Source of the DNA: Tanytarsus gracilentus
Lineage: Eukaryota; Arthropoda; Insecta; Diptera; Chironomidae
Assembly (NCBI GenBank): GCA_038502055.1
Contig: JAXRKN010000045.1
Coordinates: forward strand, 4,424,501 to 4,488,500
Length of the DNA: 64,000 bases
Direction: 5' to 3'
Shown here: one piece after another, positions 46,201 through 55,486 of the stretch
How the letters are laid out: each line of letters opens with the position of its first letter
Numbering within the stretch: the first letter of the stretch is position 1
The notes under the pieces: generated by a model
The model's database searches: none
What the model was told of the DNA's origin: nothing
What the model saw: only the letters and a program-made list of their open reading frames with translations
Translations under genes and position numbers: made by a program

Positions 46201-48734
46201 AACGACTAGATTCACCTTTTCTTACTTCTCTATTGAATATTGAATCTCTTTCTAAAAGTTAATTTTTTGACTACTTTTATGATTATCGTTATTTTTCCAG
46301 ATGATCACAAAAACACAATGGTGTAAAGAAAAAAAAGTTTTCATTCACGCTAAAGAAAAGAGAGAAAAAATATTTTTGCCTAGAAAATAGTCTCAAAAAT
46401 GAATCATTGAAAATTTTGCTTACAAATTGAGAAAATAAAAAAAGTTCGTCGATGAAAATTAGCATGATGGGAGAAAGCAGACGACATTTGAAAGAAAATT
46501 AAGCTCCCCTACGCAAACAATCATGAAACATGAGACATTTGCCATATTTTTTCTCACACACATGCACAATACAAATCCACATACACACACAAAAAAATGA
46601 TAACCAACAAGTTCCCCCATCCATAAAAAGATGAACATGAAAACCTCATTTTGAACAGCAGCTGAGGGCAAATTATTCAAATTTAATCAAAAAATTTCTT
46701 TATACAATCATAGAAGTTAAAAACGCATAAAATTTAATTAAAGGCAAACTCTTTTATTAAGTAGTGGCATAATAGAGCATATTTGAAATAAATTATTATA
46801 CATTTTAAAAGAGCGCAAATAAAATCGCATAGAGATTCATTAAAAAATTAGTAAATGCACCATAATATGATATATTATAGAAATTAGCGAGACCATTAAC
46901 TAAGATTAGAGGAAAAATATCATCTTTCATCTTTACACAGAAAATTATTTGATCATCAAATTTTCTTCCTTTTCTCCTTGCATGAATCAGTAATCCTTCA
47001 TTATTATCAGCACATGAACTGACATGTTATCTGTTGTAATATGGTTCCTACAAACCCTTTTTTTTGATTAATTAAATGTTTTCTGAGTAGATTACGCAAA
47101 CGGCTAATTGCTAACATGGAAAAGCAATTACATATTTTGAAAAAAGTTACAATTAAAAGATCAATAACTGAATTTTGTCATGTAGCAATTAAAATAATTA
47201 CTAATCATTTTATAACGAACTTTTGAATTTCAAATTTCTAACTTGATTGTTTTTAAAAAAATTCCGTTACTAAAAAATTCAAAAAATATTTTTCCGTTAA
47301 ATCCTGCGTTAAATTTAACAATTTTTTCTTTACATTCCATTCTCATGTGAATTTCAAGACCAAAAAACTATCAACCCTAAAAAAAGTAAAAAGACCCATA
47401 AAAGTAATCGAAGCTTTCCTGACCTCCCTCTGGAAAAAACAGCAAAAAATCTTATCAGAAAACATTTTCCCAATTAACCTTTCAATCCCCTTCACCTTAG
47501 TAGTTACAATCCTCCCATTCATTGTCACAAATTTCTCCCCCGACAGTCATAACTTTTTCACTAAGATCCAACTCATGATGAAAGCCCTTTTGTTGTCAAT
47601 ATAAAATTCCTCTCAACCCTTTCATCCTCACCAAATCCTTTCCATAACCACCAACAGGTTTATGACAATGATTTAGGTAGAGTTTGTTGTTTGTGTTTGT
47701 TTCCACGCCATTTCATCTTTTTTGTTTCCTTACTCACGCATAAATATTTAAAAAAGTCTCAGCATTGAAAAGGTGTAAACTTAACTTATAAAAGAAAAAA
47801 AAGTAGAAATTTTGTGAGATGTTTTTTTATTTTTCTTTCTTTGATCTAAAGAGAAAAATCTTTTTGAGTTTTATGTTGAATGTTGTAGTTGCAGAAAAAA
47901 AGCGTTTTATACAAAGCAAAAAAAAGAGTTTGGTTAGTTGTCTCTATGAGTTTAGATTAGACTTTGACTGTTTGAATGAGAATAAAAACTTTTATACACT
48001 CACATTTTCCCATCGACTAACGCGAAAAGATACTTCACAACCATCTTAAAATAGTTACACTCTCACACACTACGAGAAGTAGCCTAAAAGATTTCATTTT
48101 AATTTTAAACAAGTTCTAAAGTAAAATAACAGAAAATCCTCCCTTTTGCCCTCCTCTTTCTTTCTCTCTCTCTATCGTGACTGTGTATATTTTCAACCCT
48201 CCTCTCCTTCCTCAAATTAATGAAATATAAAAAAAATCTTTAAAATGAAAATGGTTAAAAAAAACTCTCAACACAAAATATATTATATAAAAAATACCCA
48301 AAAAAGACTACTTTCCCCAATCTAATATCGAAATTGAAAGATACTTACACTTCACTGACACATACAAAGGCTCACGACGTGGCTCGAGGAATAGTAGCAG
48401 CGCATCGGCGACATCAATGCGTTCGACTCGAAGTAGCTTTGCGGTGCATCATGATCGCGGTCATCGGGCATCATGTGTGAGTGAACATCACGCGAACGGT
48501 CATGTGGTGGTCTCGAATCCAAGTCAATTAATGGCAGTTAATCAGCAGCAACATCTTCAGCATCAAGCAGCCGCACAACGTCGAAGATCGTCAATTCATG
48601 CGTCGATGCTTCAGCATGCACCTGCAGCACCCACTATACAAGCGCCAGTGCTGGAAGTTGAACCGCAACGATCGCCATCACCAACGAATATCGTGCAGGA
48701 CGTAAAAGTTGAAATAACGGAAGTAAATCCTTAA
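17226..48734 (+). CDS. single-pass membrane protein with two EB-like cysteine modules, Ser/Arg-rich tail, 6 coding exons
   Basis: Exons: 17226-17424, 21291-21437, 22251-22391, 22450-22567, 43563-43750, 48370-48734; 1158 nt, 385 aa. The N-terminus holds a hydrophobic segment (VMLIVVFVVCLSSKA) that reads as a signal peptide after a polar lead. Exons 2 and 3 each encode one compact Cys-rich module (SCEHTQQCGFPGSVCFNREC; SCFFNEQCEDSVPQTECRDG) with CxxxxQC and CxC spacing like the EB/EGF-like modules of insect and nematode surface proteins. Exon 4 gives a Pro-rich stalk and a TM helix (ILILIVFALMFIIICVVL). Exons 5 and 6 give a basic cytosolic tail with RRGS and RRRSS sites that suit basophilic kinases such as PKA, and a His/Gln/Ala-rich stretch. 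Introns 1-4 each split a codon and remain in phase. Intron 4 (about 21 kb) holds two antisense ABCC genes. An adhesion or receptor role is inferred; I do not recognise a named orthologue. Confidence 0.78.
17425..21290 (+). other. intron 1 of the EB-module gene
   Basis: 3.9 kb, A/T-rich. Open frames at 17551-17805 and 18097-18291 are treated as chance. The stretch 20200-20400 has many AAAGCTTT palindromes. A terminal-inverted-repeat element occupies 20468-21178, shortly before the exon 2 acceptor. Confidence 0.6.
20468..21178. mobile_element. non-autonomous DNA element with about 38-bp terminal inverted repeats
   Basis: Near 20471 the sequence reads GCACATTGGATTGATCTCAT followed by acaaatagtggtata. 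The complement of 21137-21176 repeats this almost exactly (CACATTGGATTGATCTCATA, then caaaaagtggtaa). About 35 of 38 bases match. The interior of about 630 bp codes for no recognisable transposase; a 105-codon minus-strand frame has no DDE-type features. This fits a MITE-like element. No clear target-site duplication was found, so the exact ends and superfamily are open. Confidence 0.75.
21438..22250 (+). other. intron 2 of the EB-module gene
   Basis: 0.8-kb intron between the two cysteine-module exons, with a GTAAGC donor and TTTTCAACAG acceptor. Nothing recognisable inside. Confidence 0.6.
24266..24271 (-). terminator. poly(A) signal of ABCC-A
   Basis: AATAAA on the minus strand begins two bases after the ABCC-A stop codon, implying a very short 3' UTR. 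Confidence 0.5.
24273..29680 (-). CDS. ABCC-A: full ABC transporter, MRP4-like short ABCC, intact ATPase sites, 15 exons
   Basis: Exons: 29436-29680, 29176-29383, 28888-29110, 27724-28739, 27445-27648, 27032-27234, 26645-26981, 26439-26589, 26081-26238, 25945-26017, 25585-25883, 25277-25528, 25088-25176, 24566-24649, 24273-24510; 3780 nt, about 1259 aa. The order is TMD1-NBD1-TMD2-NBD2 without the TMD0 of long MRPs. NBD1 (from about 425): Walker A GQVGCGKTS, signature LSGGQKARINLARA, Walker B IYLLDDP, H-loop VTHQL. NBD2 (from about 1045): Walker A GRTGAGKSS, Q-loop IPQDP, signature FSMGQRQ, Walker B ILILDEATANVD, H-loop VAHRL. It should be an ATP-driven plasma-membrane exporter of organic anions or conjugates. 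Intron 2 is GC-AG. The frame opens at MIVYRW, about 18 residues short of the usual N-terminus, and an acceptor-like AG at 29667-29668 may mean a missed small first exon. It is a tandem paralogue of ABCC-B. Confidence 0.88.
26300..26411. mobile_element. Tc1/mariner-type MITE, 112 bp
   Basis: Perfect 13-bp terminal inverted repeats (TACAGTGAAACCT ... AGGTTTCACTGTA) bound an A/T-rich non-coding core in ABCC-A intron 8. The ends begin TA-CAGTGAAACC, matching the TA target duplication and CAGT start typical of Tc1/mariner/pogo elements. Confidence 0.8.
29111..29175 (-). other. GC-AG intron in ABCC-A
   Basis: The donor is AAG|GCAAGT, the textbook GC-AG consensus; the acceptor is TTACTTCAG. Only this donor keeps the frame (LIYTK then ILAFTK). 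The same boundary in ABCC-B uses a normal GT donor. Confidence 0.8.
29681..31186. other. spacer between ABCC-A and ABCC-B
   Basis: 1.5 kb between the two transporters should hold the ABCC-A promoter and any missing first exon, but no N-terminal exon with the expected ANFLSK-like sequence was found by eye. An AATAAA on the minus strand (plus tttatt, 31057-31062) is a likely ABCC-B poly(A) signal. Confidence 0.4.
31187..40405 (-). CDS. ABCC-B: MRP4-like ABCC protein with degenerate ATPase motifs, 12 exons
   Basis: Exons: 40122-40405, 37963-38179, 37081-37303, 35855-36915, 35610-35798, 35313-35548, 34122-34488, 33913-34063, 32539-32772, 32338-32406, 31643-32279, 31187-31472; 3954 nt, 1317 aa. 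All are GT-AG with no stop or frameshift. The N-terminus is family-typical (RANFLSKITFLWLFDLFK). The layout is TMD1-NBD1-TMD2-NBD2. NBD1 (about 460): the Walker A site reads GIVGEKASK, lacking GKS/T; the signature LSGGQ reads INDSFKAK; Walker B IYIIDD is kept; the D-loop is lost; the H-loop VTHQL reads VASNR. NBD2 (about 1090): Walker A GSRSSGKSS is kept; the Q-loop reads IPADP; the signature reads FNVKQRQ; Walker B LILDETTD is kept; the H-loop His is lost (INVERL). ATP-driven transport looks impaired. It may be a pseudo-transporter, a regulatory subunit or a young decaying paralogue. Upstream of ABCC-A on the same strand. Confidence 0.86.
31503..31617. repeat. inverted-repeat element filling ABCC-B intron 11
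   Basis: The left arm ATTAAGGGTGGAAAACTTAG (31503) and the complement of 31593-31617 (ATTAAAAAAGGGTTAGAAAC, then ttagg) match apart from a 4-base gap and two changes. The element occupies most of the 170-nt intron 31473-31642. Confidence 0.6.
32773..33912 (-). other. ABCC-B intron 8
   Basis: 1.1-kb A/T-rich intron. A plus-strand open frame at 32774-33040 largely mirrors intron sequence and has no support as a gene. Confidence 0.5.
35197..35292. repeat. short inverted-repeat element in ABCC-B intron 6
   Basis: The outer ends AAGGGG and CCCCTT carry matching sub-ends GGTTGAA and TTCAACC. They bound a 96-bp A/T-rich piece that abuts the exon 6 donor. The arms overlap a further local inverted pair, GAATTAAAAGCTTTT near 35177 and AAAAGCTTTTAATTC near 35238. 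Confidence 0.5.
36959..37068. repeat. 110-bp palindromic MITE-like element in ABCC-B intron 3
   Basis: The ends AGAGGGGTG (36959-36967) and CACCCCTCT (37060-37068) are inverted copies. Internal AATCTTTGGATTAA (36993-37006) and TTAATCCAAAGATT (37042-37055) are a perfect 14-bp inverted pair. The element fills most of the 165-nt intron. Confidence 0.7.
38180..40121 (-). other. ABCC-B intron 1
   Basis: 1.9-kb intron after the N-terminal exon. Open frames on both strands (for example 39544-39876 on plus) are unsupported. It is the likely site of any internal regulatory elements, but none was recognised. Confidence 0.5.
40406..41640. other. upstream region of ABCC-B
   Basis: Holds the ABCC-B 5' UTR and promoter (minus strand). 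A/T-rich, with a CGTGAAACATGT segment just upstream of the start. One GGTTCAAATCC motif lies at 41079-41089. No gene is seen. Confidence 0.4.
41697..42979. repeat. nested repeat block, probable transposon remnants
   Basis: This block has a visibly higher G+C content than its surroundings. Inverted arms at 41894-41934 and 42290-42334 share GATTAGTTGGAAAC and ACAAGACTGTTC and bound a 441-bp core. A 21-bp direct repeat starting GAGTGATCACAAGACTGTTC occurs at 41915-41935 and 42959-42979. CAGTTGAGGAAGG at 41697-41709 recurs inverted at 42398-42410. (GATTA)n lies at 41936-41953 and (ATTAC)n near 42721-42736. The pattern suggests foldback or MITE-like copies plus a retroposon tail. No transposase or reverse transcriptase frame is seen. 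Confidence 0.6.
43119..43272. other. homopolymer-rich stretch, probable assembly artefact
   Basis: Runs of G (up to 9), T and A alternate and end in 41 consecutive A. The composition is unlike any other part of the window. It fits low-quality read ends stitched over a gap or a retroposon poly(A). An 85-codon plus-strand frame across it is not a gene. Confidence 0.65.
43751..45859 (+). other. intron 5 segment of the EB-module gene
   Basis: 2.1 kb between exon 5 and the first candidate alternative terminal exon. Contains a strong A/T hairpin at 45628-45702. Open frames (43950-44162, 45227-45496) are unsupported. Confidence 0.5.
45628..45702. repeat. near-perfect long hairpin in intron 5
   Basis: The left arm 45628-45656 (starting GTCTTCCTTCGAATTTATTT) pairs with the right arm 45672-45702 (ending TTTTCGAATGAAGAC). 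There is one mismatch and a 2-nt bulge. The loop is 15 nt. It could be a MITE relic or a structured RNA. Confidence 0.7.
45860..45909 (+). CDS. candidate alternative terminal exon a of the EB-module gene
   Basis: The acceptor TTTCCTTTCTAG precedes a frame that fits exon 5's phase and reads GKNEPNNEEIKKIEEV then stop. Joined to exons 1-5 it gives 280 aa with a short acidic tail in place of the His/Gln-rich one. The Lys/Glu-rich composition looks coding, but the exon is short and no poly(A) evidence was weighed. Alternative explanation: chance. Confidence 0.45.
46301..46326 (+). CDS. candidate alternative terminal exon b of the EB-module gene
   Basis: The acceptor GTTATTTTTCCAG is followed, in the phase left by exon 5, by DDHKNTMV and stop. 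The product would be 272 aa ending T-M-V, a class I PDZ-ligand pattern. At eight codons, chance is a serious alternative. Confidence 0.35.
46327..48369 (+). other. remaining intron before the long last exon
   Basis: 2 kb, A/T-rich, with pyrimidine tracts. Open frames at 47347-47604 and 47819-48049 have no homology. The acceptor GACACATACAAAG at 48369 is usable but has a weak pyrimidine tract. Confidence 0.5.
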
Positions 48735-51700
48735 AAGAAAATGTTAAACATTTATAAAAAAGAAAATATTCAGTTATGGCCTATTTGATAGTAATGCAAA
48801 AGTGAAGAATAATACCATGAGCCTTTTTATTACTCTAAGCACATCTCATCTGCTATTAATTTCCCTATTTACGTCATTCGAAGATGCCTAAAGTCAGAAT
48901 ACAAAAAAATCACGTGTGAGGGAAAAAAAAGTGAGAAGAAAAAAATGTGAGCGAGGTATCAGGTGGGTTTTTTGGGGCAGTGATGAGATTCTTTCAAGAT
49001 TAAAAATTTAATCAGGAACTTTAATAAAAAAAATTAACAGAAATATCCAAAAAATCGCACTGCCCACTTTTTGAAGCGTTGTCATTTTTGGGGTAAGACA
49101 ATGCTTCAAAAAGACCATCACTGATTAGCCCTCACAGCCAAAAAAAAAATAATATCATAGTGAAGGACTCTTAAAATACTTAAAAACTAGATCGATTGAT
49201 ACTTCGCAACTTTTTAGGGACCATTTACACACACATACACACCATAAATATGTAAAATTATCGAAATGCGACGCGCAAATTTGTTCTTTTTCCATGAAAA
49301 AAAAACTCTAGTCATTTCCTTCTATTTTCATCGCAAGGAAGAAAAAATTTTAAAAAAAAATAAAAAAGAATTTTGTAGCTTTTTTCTCCCTCTATAAAAA
49401 ATAGATTTAAAAAATATCCACGAAAGTTGAATAAGAGAATAAAAAATAAATGAGGATAAAAGACAACATGTTGCTTATCTAATGAAGCATTGGGTGGAGT
49501 CGCAAAAAAATTACACATATTTCACTCCCCCTTAAGATTTGAGTTCAGCGAATTTAATTTTCTTCTGACATTCCGAGCATAAATTAGATGAAAACAACGA
49601 AAATCATAAATTTAAATTGTGAGATGCAACAAACTTTTAAATGTGGTGATATTTTCAAATATAATTAAAGTCTTTTAATGACGTGAAAATTATGTAGTGA
49701 AAAATTACAAGGGAAGGCATTTAAAAAATTTGAATTTCTGAGATTTTTAAAAATTTCAGTAAATTCAAATTTCTAAATTTCCTCGAAGAAAAAAGCGAAA
49801 CTCTCTTCTAAGTGATATTTTACAGAGAAATTCTAGTTGGGAAAAATTCGGCAAAGTTATTTTTCTCTTTCCACCACTATTTATCAGTAATTAAACCCTA
49901 AACGCTAGTCATTAAAAGTAAAGCCACGCGCAATTAATGGAATGTGCATTCCTTTTATTGTCAGAAGAGCTCGGACAAAAAATTTATAAGGGAAAATAGA
50001 AAATTAATAATTCACTAAAAAGTAAAATTGAGCTTTAAGCGATTCCACATGAATTTTCAAAAAAAATCCACTGCTGACCATTTTAATCTATTACCACAAA
50101 TAATAATTGCCACTTAAGCGTAAAAAGAAGTTAGTGCAAAAATTCGTAGAGTGATAAAAAGTAGGAAATAAAAATTTAATTAAACTTTTTAAAAAATATT
50201 CGCGCAAGCCAATTGATGATGGAAAAAAGATGGAAAGGTGTGGCGATTGAAAAGTTCTTCTAATTAGTAAAAATTAAATTAAGGATAAAATTTGTAATTA
50301 ATGCTTTCTTAATTAAAACGCCACGAGAGAAGCTTTTAATTGATAAGGAAAGAAATTTATTGCGCTTCGAGTGAAATTCATTGAAATTTCTAAAAAAGGA
50401 ACAAGTAAAATATTCGCGGCATGAAGGGTTTGGGAATTTCAATGGAAATCACTTGGAGAAAATTAAAATAAAATTTAAAAACTCGTCAATAGTGGTTTAA
50501 GGCTTTAGCAAAAAAAAAATATCTTTAAGTCCATTTAACTTCACAGAAAAACAAATTTAAAAACGACACACGAAAAGTTCGTGGGAAGATTAAAATTAAA
50601 TTAAATTTTTAAAAATCAATCCGCGTGTTCGCAATTTAAAATAGGGGAAGATTTTCTTTTGTGAACACGTGAGTGAATAAAATTCGATGAAGTTTAATTT
50701 TAGCCATCACACGGAAGTTGCTGCGGGGAAAAACTGACCACACGCAACGTGAAAAAAAGTTTGAATGCATAATCGGATAAGAGTGATTTATATATTTGAT
50801 CCACACCCCGCTTCAGTTGTTTTAAGAAATATATTTCAATTAAATTAATATAAAGTTTTTTCCTATTTACACACACACAAAACTAAACTTAAATATAATT
50901 CACACTCACACAAATACATTTACCAAAAAAAAGTTAAATAATTAATTAATTTTTTCCAACTTTTTGATCGCTTTTGGTTGTGTGCTCAAATTTAAATACT
51001 AATAAAGGAAATTTATAATGAGTGTGTCGCATAAATGAGAAGCTATGAATATTTAATTATATTAAGAGCGAGCTACTTCTGTGAATATTATAACTTAACG
51101 AAATAATATATTATATGGCATCTGATGTAGAATGAAGAAATGAGATTGCAATTATTAATAATGAAAAATTTATTGCTGAAGAAAAATGTTTTAATAACTC
51201 TTAAATTTATCACAATCATGATTGTTCATTTAAATCTTGAGCGTTTATCACGTGGGATGTAAATTATTTGACAAAATATACTTTATGAACTCCTTTGAAA
51301 TTTGGGGAAGAATTTCAAAAAAGTTCTGAGGAAAAACAGATTTAACGAATTTTTTGTATCTCATGTGAAAATGTCAGAAAGTTTTCTCATCCATAAACTG
51401 TACAAGAAATTATCTTCGCTAAAAAATAAATATAGATTTAAATTTTTTTTCTCAAATTCTCACAAAAAAATATATTAAAAATCCTTCACAATCCGAACTC
51501 GATAACAATTTTTAGCTCTACTTAAAATAATATCACGCAATAAAAATTAGAAAGCGCCGCAAAAAAAATTCTATTTTTTCTTATCTAATGCAAAGCAAAA
51601 ATTTCTATTTGTACTTTGATAAGGCCATGATGCATTTTAAAATGAAAAAACGTTTAGTAGTGAAGAAGATCTAAGAAAATAATTAAATAAATATTCGCTC

Positions 51701-52300
51701 TCTATCCATGAAATTTGTGGAAGTCATTTAATGAAAGTAAAGTAAACATTTAACAAGAAAAGATCACATAGAAACTATCTCACTAACAGCAGATGATATT
51801 TAACAACTAGATGAAAAAAAATAAAAAGTTATAATGGACAAAAGGAAAACATTTTAATAAAATATTTACTTTACATACTGAAAAAAAGGGTTTTGATGTT
51901 TTATGGTCATGAGGTTTTTTTTCAGGATATAAAAACTTTTTATATAACACTGCAAAAATATTACAAAATAAGGAATGCTGCTAAATTTATAGTTTTATCA
52001 GATTAAATTATTTTAACTTCATAAATTTGTATTTCGCACGTTTCGCTCAAATTATTTTTGTAACGGCTTTTCAAAATTCAAACAAAATTTGTCATCTCGG
52101 TAAAAATTCCTAAAGTGAACGTTGACTGTAAAATTGAAAACAAATCATTTCACAAAATACCGCCAAAACAGTAATTTTATCATTTTTTAAGATTAAAATA
52201 ATTTAACAATAAGTAAGCAACAGCGTAAGTTGTTCATCGCATAAAAAACCATCAAATCATCATGAAGTGACATTAAAATTCTTATAAATTCCACAGAACT
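48735..52300. other. 3' UTR of the EB-module gene and RTEL1 upstream region
   Basis: 3.6 kb without a supportable gene. The first few hundred bases should be 3' UTR and hold the hairpin at 49067-49113. The region near 50870-50920 has CACACA runs. Directly upstream of 52301 is the RTEL1 leader. Minus-strand frames near 49312 and 50260 are unsupported. Confidence 0.5.
49067..49113 (+). repeat. 17-bp stem hairpin in the presumed 3' UTR
   Basis: CTTTTTGAAGCGTTGTC (49067-49083) pairs with GACAATGCTTCAAAAAG (49097-49113). The only non-Watson-Crick position is a G-U pair, which is tolerated in RNA. The loop is 13 nt. Confidence 0.7.
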
Positions 52301-55300
52301 ATGAAAATTGATATAAAAGGACTGGATGTGAAATTTCCATTTGAGCCATATCAATTACAGCGTGATTATATGAGTAAGGTGATCGAGGCACTGCAGAATG
52401 AACAGAATGCGGTGTTGGAATCGCCGACTGGTGAGAATGAAAAAGTCTTAAAGATCTAATTTCATAAATTTATTAAATTCTTTTAGGAACCGGAAAAACT
52501 TTGTGTCTTTTGTGTGCATCGTTAGCATGGCTGCTCGATCGAAAGTCTAAAGTAAGTTAAATGCACATCAAACATATAAAGTATTATAAAATTCTCCTTT
52601 TAGATGATCGACAAGGACAAAACAGCCTTACAGCAGCAACAGGTGGCTGCAGCACAGTCTCGCAATCCTCAAGAGATGTTTCAATTGCTTGCGGCATTCA
52701 ATAACAATCAGGAAGAGGGAGCGCAGGGTCGATGGCAGCCATCAACTATAATTTACACATCTCGTACTCACTCACAGCTAACGCAAGCGATGAAAGAACT
52801 TAAGAATTCCGCATATAACAATGTCAATGCCGTTTCGTTGGGATCTCGCGATCAGCTGTGCATCAACAATGAGGTACTGAACGAGGGTAAAACAAGCGCC
52901 GAACGAAATAATCTCTGTCAAATCAAAACAAAAAAGAAAGCTTGCATGTTTCGTGATAGAATTGACAAAGTTGCAAATAACGTTGAGATGTTGAAGCAAC
53001 CAATTAAGGACATTGAAGATCTTGTGATTGCGGGCAAGAAATGTCGAGCATGTCCATATTATTTATCGAGAGAGCTTGCAACAAAAGCCGACATCGTCTT
53101 CATGCCTTACAATTATCTTCTCGACGCTAAAATCCTCAAGGCATTCAAAATCAATCTAAAAGATGCTGTCGTGATACTCGACGAAGCTCACAATGTCGAG
53201 AGAGTATGCGAGGACACGGCGAGTATTTATTTTGCTTCGAGTGACATAACTGGATGCATCAATGACATTACACACATCATGAAGTGTCTCGAGAAGGACG
53301 ACGAAATGCTCATGCTGCAGGATGAAAATGTCGAGAAAGATTTTACGATTGAAGATTTGGCAAAATTGAAGGAAATTATGCTCAAATTTGAGGAAGAAAT
53401 TGATCGAATTAGTTCAGTCTTTACCAACAAAGGACGAACGTTCCCCGGTGGAAAGCTTTTTGAGCTACTCGAAGTCGCCTCAATAAATCACATCTCATAT
53501 CCAATGATCAAGCAACTCATGGACGCTTTAATTCTTTATCTAACACAATCGTCGGCTGGAAGTGTTTTTGGCCGCAAGGGAAGTGGACTGATGAAAATGT
53601 TGGAAGTAATCGACACCGCATTTCAAGGCATGGGTGTGACCACTTTTGAAAGTTATAAAGCTGAAATGGAAAAAGGGTATCGAGTTCATGTTGAACTTGA
53701 ACCTGAGAAGAAAAAAAGCGACGGCAATGCGAGTGGCATGTGGCTTTCAGCGGCACAACCTAAACTCAGTAAAAGTCCTAAAATCATCAACTATTGGTGT
53801 TTTGCTCCTGGCTTTGGAATGGCAAATCTTCTTTCGAGAAATGTCCGCAGCATCATTCTCACGAGTGGTACTTTGGCACCCCTCAAACCGCTCATCAGTG
53901 AACTTGCAATTAAAGTCGATCAACAGCTTGAAAATCCTCACATCATCAAAGAGTCTCAAGTTGCTGTTAGAATTGTCAGTGCTGGTCCCGATAAAGAGAA
54001 TCTCGATGGATCTTATCAGAATCGCGACAACCCGAAGTATGTCAAGTCACTCGGTCTCACAATTCAAGCAATTTGTCGCATCACTCCGAATGGCGTTCTT
54101 GTCTTTTTCTCATCCTACACGCTCATGAACAAATGCAAAGAGCTCTGGAATGAGTCGGGAATTTGGCAAGGACTCACCGACATCAAACCAATCTTTTTGG
54201 AACCTCGCAACAAAGAAGAATTCAATGAAACTGTCAAAGACTATTATGAGGCAGTAAAAAGTCGAAAGGGTGCTATCTACATGGCTGTGCTGAGAGGAAA
54301 AGTGTCCGAAGGTATCGATTTCAATGATCATAATGCTCGAGCTGTGATAATTTGTGGCATTCCATTTCCACCGTCATTCGATCCTCGCGTCGTTCTCAAA
54401 AAAACTTATCTCGATCAAAATCGCAATAAAGAAAATCAACTTCAAAGTGGCCAAGAGTGGTACGTCCTCGAGGCTGTTCGAGCTGTCAATCAAGCCATCG
54501 GTCGAGTTATTCGTCACAAAGATGATTACGGTGCAATTTTACTGTGTGATGCGAGATTTCACAATCAAAAGACTCAACTCTCAAAGTGGATTCAGCCACA
54601 TTTGGCGAAACAGCAACGAGGTGACGTGAACTTTGGGAAAATCATTGGGGAACTTGCGAGATTCTTTCGAAATAATGAAGAGACATGTGTGCAGCCTAAA
54701 GAGCGGACAATTGATTTTGAAGAGAAAAAAACTATTAAAATTGAGTATGAAGAAAGCTCAGTTGACACGAAGGTCATTGTCAAGCAGCAAATTAAGATTG
54801 AAAACTCGAATGAAATTTATGGAACTACCTCGAAAGTCAAGACGGCTGAAGAACTCGTCGAATATGACAATTATCTGAGGGAAATGAAAACTAAGATATC
54901 AAACACATCGGACTCGCTGTTCAACGGACTTAATAATGATGTTGATGTAATTGATTTTAATTCAACGCCTTCGACAACTTTCAAAATGCCTCGATCTTAC
55001 GATCTCTCACAAGATGAAGAAAATGCGAGTAAAAAGCGACGATTAAAAATGATTCCAAATGCAAACACAATTCCAGGCGAAGAAAACACGAGCAGTGACG
55101 CAAAGTTGATCAAAGTTCCACTTGAATTTTGGGAAAAAGATTATCCGAGCGATAGACATTCCTTTCTTCACACTGTGAGTTGAAATTACTTTAAAAATTA
55201 TCTGATTAAAATAAATTGTTTTTTAGCTAAAAATCGAAGTCGACGCAAAAGCATACAAGATGTACCTCGTAGCGCTTTGCGGCTATCAGAAGAATCAAAA

Positions 55301-55445
55301 GAGCTTCAAGCAGGCAATGGACGATTTTTTAACAGTCTTCAAAGTTCATCCTAAATCAATTCGCTTTCTTCGAGGCACACGCGGCTACATTTCCGAAAAA
55401 GATAATTTTGACGAAGCCATCAACAGCACTTTCGATTTCAACTAA
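52301..55445 (+). CDS. RTEL1: RTEL1-type Fe-S DNA helicase, 4 exons
   Basis: Exons: 52301-52430, 52487-52551, 52604-55174, 55227-55445; 2985 nt, 994 aa, close to the fly protein. RTEL1 is an XPD-family 5'-3' helicase that unwinds D-loops, T-loops and G4 DNA in telomere upkeep and recombination control, in the nucleus. Seen: FPFEPYQLQRDYM at the N-terminus; Walker A SPTGTGKT, split by intron 1 (about 41-48); motif TSRTHSQL; Fe-S cysteines near 151, 170, 179 and 212/215 (QLCINNE, NLCQIK, KACMFRD, KKCRACP); DEAH box ILDEAHNV (about 258-261); motif VI QAIGRVIRHKDDYG. After an acidic linker the C-terminus (FLHTLKIEVDAKAYKMYLVA to the end) resembles a harmonin-homology domain. No PIP box or RING was recognised. 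The gene converges on the Reeler gene, with stop codons 41 bp apart. Confidence 0.95.
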
Positions 55446-55449
55446 AGAA

Positions 55450-55473
55450 TTTATTTTTTCAAAAAAATTTATT
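55450..55473 (-). terminator. poly(A) signals of the Reeler gene
   Basis: Two AATAAA hexamers on the minus strand (plus tttatt at 55450-55455 and 55468-55473) lie just past the Reeler stop, so its 3' end falls at or inside the RTEL1 last exon. Confidence 0.55.
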
Positions 55474-55486
55474 GAACTTAAAAAAT

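Noticed and set aside
53646..54128. 160-codon second-frame ORF inside RTEL1
   Set aside because: It overlaps the conserved helicase frame and has no features of its own.
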